This document shows, one piece after another, positions 1 to 11,900 of a DNA stretch of 64,000 bases (its first letter is position 1; every line of letters starts with the position of its first letter). The notes beneath the pieces are model-generated. The model was not told the DNA's origin, did not search any database, and saw only the letters and a program-made list of their open reading frames with translations. Made by a program: the position numbers and the translations under genes. The DNA is from Hanleya hanleyi (Eukaryota; Mollusca; Polyplacophora; Lepidopleurida; Hanleyidae), in the NCBI GenBank assembly GCA_036873755.1, contig JAVTVY010019045.1, positions 1-64,000 of the forward strand. The letters run 5' to 3'.

Positions 1-1916
1 CGAGAGCTCACATATCCCACACTGAAATCGACAATAGTCAAATACAAGAAAATAGTAGTTTTCCTGCAAATGGATTTCTTTCAGACGAGAGAATATTTCA
101 TGAAGGAAGAAGAAAGTGATGAAGTAAACCTTTGTTCTTGAGTTGATCAACAGGTATGAAGTTCATAAAGGACCCCTCTTCCCGTTAAATTAGTAAAAGT
201 ATGGTTTTTATTTCACAACAGTTTAACTAAATGTAGCTGTTTCAAACACGGGAGACTCCACAGGACAAATGCCATATACATATAGGAGAGAGAACTCTGA
301 ATATTCCAACCTAACACATATAGTCAGCTAAACTTGATTCAGTTTTGGGGGACTGTGACCTTGACCGTTGACAAATTGATGTATGGCTCCTCTTCGCCAT
401 GCGAGTAAGGTATTTGACACCATTCCATACCTTGAAAGTTAGAGATATCGCATGGACAACAAATGTTAATGGATGAATGAACAGAACGCAACATCGCATT
501 ACATGGCCTCGTCTTCGACAGGCATATGAAAATGTGACTTAATGATATCCTGATTTGGGGGTCACAGTGATCTTGACCTTTGACCTTGACCTAAATTTTG
601 GTATACGACATATCGTCTTCCCTCAATGTATCAATGGACACAAAAAAAATCATGATTTTTATGAATTTCATGATTTTTGGGGTCACAGTGACCTTGACAT
701 TCGGCCTTGACCTACAATTTGGTACGTGACACATCATGTCTCCCTAATGTGTCTACAGACACAAAAAAAAAAGTAATTTTCGAAGTATTCTTGATTCTGG
801 AGTCACAAGAGACGTTGGCTATTGGCCTTGACCTAAATTTTGGTACATGACAAACCATCTCCCCGTAATTTCTCAATGGACACAAAAAAATGTTATTTTT
901 AATAATTTCCTGATTTTGGGGTCACAGTAACCTTTGACCTTGACCTAATTTTTGGTATGCAACACTTCATTTCCCCCTATTGAATTCACTCATCAAAAAT
1001 TAGTAATTTTTAATGATTTCCTGATTTTCAAGTCACACTGACCTTTGACCTTGATTCTGGTGTCACAGTGATCTTGACTATTGACCTGGATCTAAATTTT
1101 GGTACATGACAAAACGGCTACCCGTAATTTCTCAATGGACTAAAAAAATCATGATTTTTAACAATTTCATGATTTTGGGTCACAGTGACCTTGACCTTTG
1201 ACCTTGACCAACATTTTGATATTTTGATATGTGACACATTGTGTCCCCCTAATGTATCTACTGACACAGAAAAATGTTTTTTTAATAATTTCCTGATTTT
1301 TGGGTCAGTGACCTTTGACCTTGACCTATATTTTGGTATGCGACACTTCATTTCCCCCTACTGAATCCACTCACAAAAAATTAGAAATTTTAACGATTTC
1401 CTGATTTTTCGGTCACACTGACCTTTGACCTCTGACCTCGACCTACATTTGGTATGCAACACATCGTTCCCCCTAGGGCATCCACTCATCAAAAATTAGA
1501 ACTGTAGATAGAAAACTGTCAATGATCAGTGATTTTCTGATTTTAGGCAACAGTGACCTTTGACCTCTGACCTCGACCTCGATTTTGGTACGCGACACAT
1601 CGTCTCCACCTAGCGTATCCACTCACAAAAAATTGCAACTGTGGATAGAAAACGATCACAGATATAGAACGGACACGAACACTTCAGTGATTTCCTGTTT
1701 TTTAGGTCAGTGACCTTTGACTGCTGACCTTGACCTTCATTTTGATACGCGACACATCGTCTCCCCGTAAGGTATCCACTCACCAAAAATTAGAACTGTA
1801 GATAGAAAACTGTCCCAGATATAGACCGGACACGAGGGACAGACAGACGGACGGACGGACACACGGACGGAAACCGCCATCATATAATACGTCCGCCTTT
1901 TGGCGAGTGTATAAAA
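1..1916 (+). mobile_element. Family-1 tandem-repeat element, copy A (5' end outside window)
   Basis: Repeats of about 110-130 bp, each with a 'TTTCCTGATTTT..GGTCACAGTGACC' segment, TGACCTTTGACCT half-sites and 'TTTTGGTAYGYGACACATCGT'. It ends with a GGAC-rich tract (1835-1871) and a hairpin built from GTCCGCC/GGCGAG followed by TATAAAAA. The same order recurs at 5067-9446 and 11502-13496. No coding capacity; short ORFs here are shadows of the repeat. Confidence 0.85.
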
Positions 1917-2021
1917 ATGACAATTCAAGGGGGGATAATTTAATGCTATTTTATCTATCAGTTGACATTGATATAATCCCTGACAGTAATCATATGGACT
2001 TAATGATCATTAAATCTGCAG

Positions 2022-2336
2022 GTGAACCTACGTCGTCCTTCTCATTGTTCGCCCACTGATCCAAACAATTTCGCACCTCTTGGTCGCCAGGAGTGCTGTT
2101 TTAGCAAACGAGCGGAGAAGTTCAATCATCGGCCAACATATCCAGCCTCTGTCATCATGTAAGTGATGCCAGGTTGGTGGACTTCACAGTGCAACGAACT
2201 TTTGAAATCCTGAGTGCAGATTTAACTGTTTGTATTCTTTCTCACCAGTACATGTGATTATGTCCAGATATCCACCAACTGGCGTTATTATGAGGAATCC
2301 AACATAGCCAAGCATCAGAGCACAATGATTCGATAA
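2022..2336 (+). CDS. Possible plus-strand terminal exon pair of an unknown gene
   Basis: Two open segments joined by a good intron: 2022-2158 (acceptor AATCTGCAG, donor GTAAGTG) and 2249-2336 (acceptor TTTCTCACCAG) ending at TAA. Joined in phase they read VNLRRPSHCSPTDPNNFAPL, GRQECCFSKRAEKFNHRPTY, PASVITCDYVQISTNWRYYE, ESNIAKHQSTMIR. I do not recognise the family. If real, it is the 3' end of a gene on the opposite strand nested in a KIF21 intron. No upstream exon or close polyadenylation signal was seen, and open runs of this length can occur by chance. Confidence 0.35.
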
Positions 2337-2798
2337 ACAGATATTGCTAAAAGGTGTCGATCTCCATCAGCAGGACTTAGGTTCATCCCTACATTCAATC
2401 AGCTTAAGTTCTCTTGTGTCCCCAGCTTTTATCATCACTGGTGAGAAAAAGCTTTGAATTTGATGTCAGTTCTGTTTACCATAGGGTCTATTGTCAATAT
2501 TAGATGATGTTAGATAGTTACCTCTAGCGAGGAATGGTCCCTAAAAATTAAACGATTTCACAAAAAGTGTGACACATGACAAGATAAATTTCAGCATCGG
2601 GAAAAATTCAAATGTCTGCAAAACAAATGTGACACAGGCTTGCTTAAATACTGAAAGAAATGGTGATACGTGATACGCATTATGCGGAGCTGAAATATTC
2701 TCATGTTTGTTACATTTTCTGTAGAATGGGGCCTAAGATTCTCTATGTATAGCCACTGCCTCAATGTGGAACAATTGATGGATGAAACAGATCATTAC

Positions 2799-2900
2799 CT
2801 TGTTTATAACCATCTGTACAAGATGATTCAGTAGATACCTGGACTCCTCTAAATTACAGGTATTCACCAGGCTGGCAACGTCTATAGTTTCTGTTTCATC
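2799..2900 (-). CDS. KIF21: KIF21 exon 24: [24 protein letters not shown]
   Basis: 102-nt phase-0 exon: [34 protein letters not shown]. It matches vertebrate '[32 protein letters not shown]'. Acceptor TTTACAG, donor GTAATGATC. The next family segment (GLQAAQKEAQIK-like) is not found in 1-2798 and presumably lies beyond the left edge. Confidence 0.95.
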
Positions 2901-5900
2901 CTGTAAAATAACAGAGATATGGGTCGACAAATATAACAATGTCCAACACATAATAAAACATGAATTGCAGGCAAGCACCTAAAAGGTGCGTGGACCCCTC
3001 AGCCTGTTTTTTTTTGTCAAGTAGGATCAGGTCTGCATCTAGAGCAAATTTAGTCCCGGGAAACGTATGGGCACCCAAAACTCAAGTAAAACAAAAAACG
3101 AAACTGTTGTTGTTGTTGTTGTTGTTCAATTTGAAAGGATTTCTGAAGGAAATACTCCTTAAAAAAGCTTCTGGAAGCCTCAATATCGATCCCATTGCAT
3201 AGCTGGGTATTGAATTCCATGTTAATAAACCTCTGTTTTGTGATTGATCACAGGCTCTTTGTGCCTAAATTCACTAGGAAAATTGGACCCTCAATAATGA
3301 ATTACGAAAAGGAACTGGGAGTTTGGGATCGGAACCAGCAAAAAATCCCTGGATACAGCCTTGCGGATACAGTTTGTGTGGTTTCTGTAATGTATATAAT
3401 AGACTTCGTTTTCACGTGAGTGGTGTGCTGGGATTACAGCATGCAAGAAAGTGTAGCTTTATCAGTGGCAATTTATGCATTGCACAAGTGTGATAACAAG
3501 TTAATGGCTTAGAATCACAATGATTGACACAAGTCCACCATTATCATTATTTGGGTTGGGGGGGGGGAGGGGGGCATAAGCCTCAGGTATGCAAACTGGT
3601 TCAAAATTGCACAGATTCAAGCTAAAATGGGCTCTCCTAACCACTCGTTTTAAATAATTTCCAAGGTACAGTCACATGTTTGGTGACAAAAATTTAAGCA
3701 TTATGTTGTACCAGTTAAATGTGTGGACACAAATATGGTTCATGCAAAAGTTTTAGGATAAATCATATGATGTAAAATACTATGATTTAACAGCAAAATT
3801 GAAGAAAAATGTTGTCCTTCATTTAAGGTGACGCGAAATTCAAACTAACAGGGGTTCGATACTGCATGGATTCCCCTGCCAGTTATTTCATATTATAATT
3901 CTGAAATAAAATATGGTTTGTGCAAAAACTTTCGGATAAATCGAAGTAGCAAAATTGAAGAAAAATGTTGTTCTTCATTTAAGGCGACGCGAAATTCAAA
4001 CCTAACAGGGGTTCGATGCTGCGAGAACCCCGCGCCGGTTATTTCCTCTTTTACTTCTGAAATAAAATAATGTCCCCATCCTGTTAGTTATTAATATAAA
4101 GGAATAAATTTTAGGTGATTCTGCAGGTGTGTGTGAAAAAACAATGTACACTGCATCTCATACATATTACATGAAGCTGAGAAGCTGTGGATAGGAAAAA
4201 GTCCAATAACATTTAGTGCCCCAAGGGTGGGTAAATCCTCCCGAGGCCGAGGGTAGTGCATAGGTTGAACAAGTGTAGCATGTAAGCTCCCAGATAAATG
4301 GGAAATAAAAGAGGAATAAATGGAAATAAATGAATCTTGAATGGACCAGGCTTTCTTGTATCAGGGAACCTTCAAAAGTCACAATGAAACATGCAACAAA
4401 GGATGCCCGATGGGCATAGATAACAGTGCAAAAGATAAGCCATCAATAAATAATAAAAAAAAAAATAATTAAAAATCATGAAATCATCCTAGCCATCTGA
4501 AAATCTAATCATTTCATCAGTGAACATTCAGGAAGCTCTCACCAAAGTTTGGTCACGCCTGACTTGATAGATCTGCAGATATTCAGCGGACAAGAACATG
4601 TTGATGGGCATAGTTAACAGCGCAAAAGCTGAGCCATCAATAAATAATAAAAAAAAATAATTAAAAATCATGAAATCATCATAGCCATCTGAAAATCTAA
4701 TCATTTCATCAGTCAACATTCAGGAAGCTCTCACCAAAGTTTGGTCAAGCCCGACTTCATAGATCTGCAGATATTCAGCGGACAAGAACATGTTGACGGA
4801 TGGACGGACCAACATTCGAACTTTAGGGGCTTATAATTGTGCAACATTGTAACGAAACATTGTTGAAAGTTGACTGCAATGTTGCACAATTACCCACTTG
4901 ATGGATGTTTATTTACGAAAACCCACATTCTTAAAATCGTTTCTTATAGAGAAAAGACACTTTTTAAAATCGTTTCTTATAGAGAAAATCCATCAAAAAA
5001 ACACAGTTTTAAACATTTGCAAGCTGTTTTCAATACATAGGAATTAAGGGCTTAGCCCCTAATTCCAACAAGAGCCCAATGGGGCTTCAATATACGCCCG
5101 TATATCTGGAATTACATTGGTCTGAATTTCTAGATTGTTAATGGCCTTGATCCGAATTGGTAGCTAGCAATCCAGAGAAAGGTCTACGATTTTATGCTTC
5201 TGAGAATGTTACACACATCACATCTTATATTGAATGATAATCTAAAATGGGCTGAACTCTTGGTAACTAGGTGACCTTGAAACAAGAGTCGAGAGCTCAC
5301 ATATCCCACACTGAAATCGACAATAGTCAAACACAAGAAAATAGTAGTTTTCTTTCAAATGGAAAGAAAATGGCAAGAAAATTTTCCATGAAGGTAGAAG
5401 GATGTGAAGAAAGTGATGAAGTAAACCTTTGTTCTTGAGTTAATAAACAGGTATAAAGTTCATAAAGGACCCCTCTCCTCATTAAATTAGTAAATGTATG
5501 GTTTTTATTTCACAACAATTTAAGTAAATGTAACCATTTCTTACATGTATCAAACATGAGAGACAACTCCACAAGACAAATGCCATATACATGTAGGGGA
5601 GACAAGTCTGAATATTCCAACCTAACACATATAGGCAGCTAAACTTGACAAATTGATCTCTCTTTGCAATGCGAGTAAGCTGTACCCGAAGATATCGCAT
5701 GGACAACTAATGTTAATGGGTGAATGGACAGAATGCAACATCGCATTACATGATCTCGTCTTCGACAGGTATATGAAAATGTGACTTTTAATGATTTCTT
5801 GAGTTTGGGGTCACAGTGACCTTGATCTTTGACCCACATTTTGGTATGTAACACATCATGTCCCTCTAATCTATCTACTGGCACAAAAAAGGCTATTTTT

Positions 5901-8900
5901 AATGATTTCAAATTTTTGGGTCACAGTGACCTTGACCTTTAATCTTGACCTACATTTTGGTACACGACACATTGTCTTCCCTCAATATCTCAAAAATCTT
6001 CACAAGTCCAGGTAAATCCTAAATCCTTGGAGAGGGTTTACCTTGACATTTTTGGTCTTTCGAATGAGTTCTTGAGTCGACGCCTCCATTATACAATCTC
6101 GTACATTTCATCCACTGCGCTTGTTTTGAATAAGCATGTCGGTATCCCAAGCTTGCGGTTTTTGCTTTGACTTCTGATGTTGATTTCAACTTGACATCAA
6201 AGCAGTTGAGTCCGCAATGAAATTCAATCCTGTCATATCCAGTCCTTTCCATGAAAGGCGAGCGATCGCTCTCGCTCGCGCCCACACACGCCCAGAGAGC
6301 TCCAGGCGTCCGATTTGTCGCTCGCCCATATCGGTCGCTAAAATCCAGTATTGGATAAACTTTCTGTTAAGCGACTCTGCATCGGCTCGCTTGTTTGTGT
6401 TTGCACGCTTCCTTTCGAAGTGAAAACGGAAGTACATTTGGGAAATTCTGCAGAACATGCGCAGTCGACACAAAGTGACAATCCAAGGTATTTATGTAAA
6501 GTCGAACGCAATTGGTGTTGCGGCTGGTTATATTTTTGTACGGACACGTTCATTGGTCGGTGATGCAGTGAAATTTTTTCCTCTCGCCACGTGCTCTGTA
6601 GCCTTGAAAACAAGCGTATGCTTGGACTTCAGTTCAGCCACTGTGACACACGAGGTGGTTTTTGCGGTCTTCTTGATTTTTTTATTCGGAATAAATATGG
6701 TAGAAAGTGTTCTTACAAAAGGGAACAGAGTTGAAATTAAGACTTTCAAAAACTGGGAAACTGCCGTACAGACATATTGGATTCAATACTGATCAAACGG
6801 ATGACGGTCGAGAGTTAGCTAGCGAGCTTACTAGCGAGCTTTATTACTGCCTGTCTCACATTACGACGCAACGTCGTTTTCGTGGATTTATCAGTTAATA
6901 TAACACATTAGCTGTTGAAACTCACAATATATTCCAAACTCTATCTGTGTAATTCTTGGTCATCAAAAGTATTTCCCTGACAGGAGAAATTGTTTAAAAA
7001 AAATTCCAAAGCTTGTTCGTCCGAGCAAGTGGATGCCGACGACCGGGCAAGTCCATTTTCGCCCATAGGAGCCGGAGAGTTGTTGAGTGCTGATGTTTCA
7101 GTGTGAATATGCAGGACGAGTTACTTCCCCAAGCGCAGTGCTTCTCCTGTGGGTGAAAATGGACTTGCCCGGTTGGTCTCACAGCATGTCAGCAATGTAC
7201 GTCGGTTGCTCGGACGAGACAAGCTTTGGAGATTTTTTTTAAACAATTTCTCATGTCCGGGAAATATTTTTGATGACAAATAATTACACAGATAGAGTTT
7301 GGAATATATTGTGAGTTTCAACAGCTAATGTGTTATATTAACTGATAAATCCACGAAAATGACGTTGCGTAGTAATGTGAGACAGGCTATAGTTCTCCAG
7401 CAGTACAATATTTGGCATCACTCACCCTACACGACTGATAGCTCCCCCAAACATTTTTAGGCGAGTGATTGATTAGGAGAGCGATAGCTCGCCCAGGTCA
7501 TTTTAGGAGACTGATTCGTAACTCTCCCAAGATTTTCTCATGTCAAGGACTGATATCCATATGAGGATGTGTATCAATGGACACAAGAAATCTTGATATT
7601 TAACAATTTCATGATTTTGGGGGTCACAGTGACCTTGACCTTCGGCCTTGACCTACATTTTGGTATGTGACACATCGTGTCCCCCTCATTTATCTACTGA
7701 CACAAAAAAAAGTTATTTTTAATAATTTCCTGATTTTGGGGTCAGTGACCTTTGACCTTGACCTATATTTTGGTATGCGACACCTCGTTTCCCCCTATTG
7801 AATCCACTCACAATTTTTTTAAAATTTTTAATGATTTCCTGATTTTTCTGGGACACTGACCTTTGACCTCTGACCTCGACCTACATTTTGTATGCAACAC
7901 ATCGTTCCCCCCTAGGGCATCCACTCACCAAAAATTAGAACTGTAGATAGAAAACTATCAATGATCAATGATTTCCTGACTTTAGGCAACAGTGACCTTT
8001 GACCTCTGACCTTGACCTCAATTTTGGTACGCGACACATTGTCTCCACCTAGCGTATCCACTCACAAAAAATTGCAACTGTGGATAGAAAATGTTCACAG
8101 ATATAGACCGGACACGAACACTTCAGTGATTTCCTGTTTTTTAGCCCAGTGACCTTTGACCTCTGACCTTGACCTTCATTTTGGTATGCGACACGTCTCC
8201 CCATAGGGTATCCACTCACCAAAAATTAGAACTGTAGATAGACATGTGGCTGTCGCCATCGGGACCCCTCGGGTCGGGCCCAGAGCAATTGTGGAAATAA
8301 TGTTTCTGACCCCAACAACTCACATATATGGGGTGGGCATAATTTTACCTGTATGATATAGATCATAGACAGACAAAACAATATAGCAATAGAGCAGTGA
8401 TTACCTATAGTAGATGTAGTCGAACGATTACTGTCTATTCACAGCAATCCACACAGGTTTGTGTGAACTCCTGAAAAACACATCCCATGGCACCGACTTT
8501 CAATAGGCTTCTGGTACTGGCTGTATTAAACAACTGTATGAAGTTTCATTGTTGTGAGTGAAGGACTTTTTGAGATAATGTGTTTACAAGGATATGGACC
8601 AACAGACATGTATAAAGGGGCAGAACTCCTGAAAAACACATCCGATTACACCGACTTTCAATAGGCTTCTGGTCCTGGCTGTATTAAACAACTGTATGAA
8701 GTTTCATTGTTGTGAGTGAAGGACTTTTTGAGATAATGTGTTTACAAGGATAAACACAGACAGACATGTATAAAGGGGCATAACTCCTGAAAAACACATC
8801 CCATGGCACCGACTTTCAATAGGCTTCTGGTACTGGTTGTATTAAACAACTGTATGATGTTTTATTGTTGTGAGTGAAGGACTTTTTGAGATAATGTGTT

Positions 8901-11900
8901 TACAAGGATATGGACCAACAGACATGTATATGTATAAAGGGGCATAACTCCTGAAAAACACATCCGATTACACCGACTTTGAATAGGCTTCTGGTACTAG
9001 CTGCATTAAACAACTGTATGAAGTTTCATTGTTGTGAGTGAAGGACTTTTTGAGATAATGTGTTTACAAGGATAAAAACAGCCAGACATGTATAAAGGGG
9101 CATAACTCCTGAAAAACACATCCAATGGCACCGACTTTCAATAGGCTTCTGGTACTGGCTGTATTAAACAACTGTATGAAGTTTCATTGTTGTAAGTGAA
9201 GGACTTTTTAAGATAATGTGTTTACAATGATATGATGGACAGAAGGACAGACGGACGGACGGACGGACAGACGGACAGACGACGGAGGCAACGACAATAC
9301 CGCTCGGGCAGAATCTGCCCGAGGGGTAAAAACTGTACCAGATATAGACCGGACACGAGGGACGGACAGACGGACACACGGATGGACGGACAGACGGACG
9401 GAAACCGCCATCACATAATACATCCGCCTATTGGCGAGCGTATAAAAAAGCCCTTAAGGTTTGGACGGACCAACAAAAAACCTCTCAAAGTTAGAATGTT
9501 AGCACGGACGACCGGACGGACGTACGTACATGGCAACGACAAGACCCCGCAGCCCTATGGGCTGAGGGGTAAAAAGTCATATTTAAAAGTTGGAAATCAG
9601 TACACTTTTAGTAGGATAACTTCTGGAAAACGAACAACTTTTTATATCCAATGATCCACTGAAGATTATACAGGTCAGATTTACATCAGAGCTTATTTCA
9701 GATATTTCACCGCTTCACAATGTTGCTGAATGATATTCACAAACATATTACCTTGGTTTCTTCCATTTGCATAATGTTGTTTTGGCACTCGGTGATATTC
9801 TCCTGTGTGTAATCTATCTGTATGTTGAGACTCTCCACCATGTCGTTCAGGTCTCTGATATACGTATCATCCAGCTGATAAAATATGCAACATCACCATT
9901 ACATTGGGGCTTCTGCTCAGTATGAACCAATGGTATAATACTGATAGGTATATTTATACAACATCTAAATTACAAAAACTTTTAATCTCACACCAGGTTA
10001 GGTACAGTTTTCTATCCAACAAACCTGGGTAAATTTATAAATCTTTCTCAGTATTCATGCTAGAAAACAGTTCACAATACAAGCACAAAAGTTTCAACCA
10101 CGTTTGGATTTTTGAAAGACAATTTTATGAAACAAATTTGGATGTGACCATGTAGATCTGTGTAGATAATTAGGTGTGTATGTGTACCTTTGTCTCTGCC
10201 ACTGCCAGGTCTCTCTTAGCTACTAACTTCTCCACTTTCTTACCCAGCTTCTCCCGGTGCTGTACACATAAACAATGAGCACAAATAGTTACTGGGATGT
10301 CATTGAGCAACCTAACATATGCCATCACCTCCCTCCCCCCCCCCCCCTTCCGAATCAGTCGAATTCTCACTCCAACACCATGATGGATTTGTGTTTCAAG
10401 TTAAAAGATGTACTCAGCAATTTCCCAAGTGGACATTTATCCAAGTTTGGTTCTAACTGTGAAAAGATTCCATAGTTGAAAATGACCAAATTTGCATAGC
10501 GTGTTGAAAATAGACAAAATAAGTTTGTCAAGATGACGGAAACGGAGCCGACTTTGACTTAAACGATAAATGCATACAACGTCAGTTATGGCTTTTCTAT
10601 GTCCCCTAATATGGTATAATAATCTTCACTTTTGAAAATTACAAAATTTTGAACTTTGACGCTGATTACATGTTTAAGTTATTTATGCATTTAGTTTCAA
10701 AGCTAATTTTGAACTGGCCAACAATATATAATGTGACTGTCATAACCCTCGAAAGTTATGCCTACTACTGCCAGCAACTATGTTCAGAATTTGTCAATCT
10801 GAATTGAAGTACCAAATGACATAACATAAGGTAAGGTTGAAATACTTATTCCTACCTTCAGCCAATTCTCCATGTCTTTCTCCATATGTGCCATAGTTTG
10901 TCTTCTCGTTATAACAGATGATATCTGAGAATTGAAACAATACATCTACTAATCCTTAGCAAAAAATGATATAAAATTTTAACAGACAAAAGTTAAGGTA
11001 AGACCACTGGTGTAAATCAAATTATTTAACTTTTTGGATGTTTCTTTTTGCCTTTTCTATAGTTCAATACTTGCAAAATTGAAGAAGAAAACTTCAGTTT
11101 GTGGGTTATTCATTCTAAGAATGCTACAAGGTACAAACTCATTGTACATTTTATTATACTAAATACTGGGAATGGGTATATATTCATGAAGAAAAAAATC
11201 ATATGAATAGTATTCAACTTTGTATTATATTTTCACATTTTCAACTCCTTTAAACATTGTTAAAAAGTGGTTGTGATTTGGGTAATTTGGATTATTTCCC
11301 TTTGAAATGGTTTTAAGGGAAGACGTCATCCATTCCATTGACATGGGGCATGACTCGACCCAGAGCGTTGGCGACGTCACAAAACATAGACGAACGGTCG
11401 TGCCGCAAAACCCAAAAGTGTACAAAACTAGCATTGCCATTCGTTACAGTGAACGATACTCTTTCTTTTCACTCTACAAATCATTAATGCGAACATTTTC
11501 TTAACAAGAGCCCAAGGGGCTTCAATATACGCCCGTATATCTGGAATTACATTGGTCCAAATTTCAAGGTTGTTTACTAGCCTTGATTCCAATTGGTAGC
11601 TAGCAATCCAGAGAAAGGTCTACAATTTTTGTGCTTCTGAGAATGTAACATATATCACATCTTAGACTGAATGACAAACTAAAATGAGCTTAACTCTTGG
11701 TAACAAGTTGATCTTGAATCAAGAGTCAAGAACTCGCATATCCAATACTGAAATTGACAATAGTCAAACACAAGAAAATAGTAGTTTTCCTGCAAATGGA
11801 TTCCTTTCAGGCAAGAGAATTTTTGATGAACAGGGCTGCACAAATTGCGCGAAGAATAGGTTTGGTTACGCAATTTTCATTATGCGTAACCCATTTTCAG

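Larger units (their letters stand above)
5067..9446 (+). mobile_element. Family-1 tandem-repeat element, copy B, with two nested insertions
   Basis: 5' end AACAAGAGCCCAATGGGGCT with TATACGCCCG at 5091-5100; 3' end GTCCGCCTATTGGCGAGCGT followed by TATAAAA. The 5' motif is inverted in the 3' end. Interrupted by a roughly 1.6-kb sequence (about 5985-7565) containing a long palindrome and by the element at 8243-9328. Otherwise alignable with copy C at 11502-13496. Confidence 0.85.

Noticed and set aside
9164..9654. Frames rich in Arg/Asp/Gly or Ser/Val/Arg/Pro over GGAC tracts
   Set aside because: Direct translation of (GGAC)n tracts in both directions, with no domain or splice support.
10275..10475. 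Proline-run frame on the plus strand
   Set aside because: Created by a poly-C run at the edge of KIF21 exon 22 and antisense to it.
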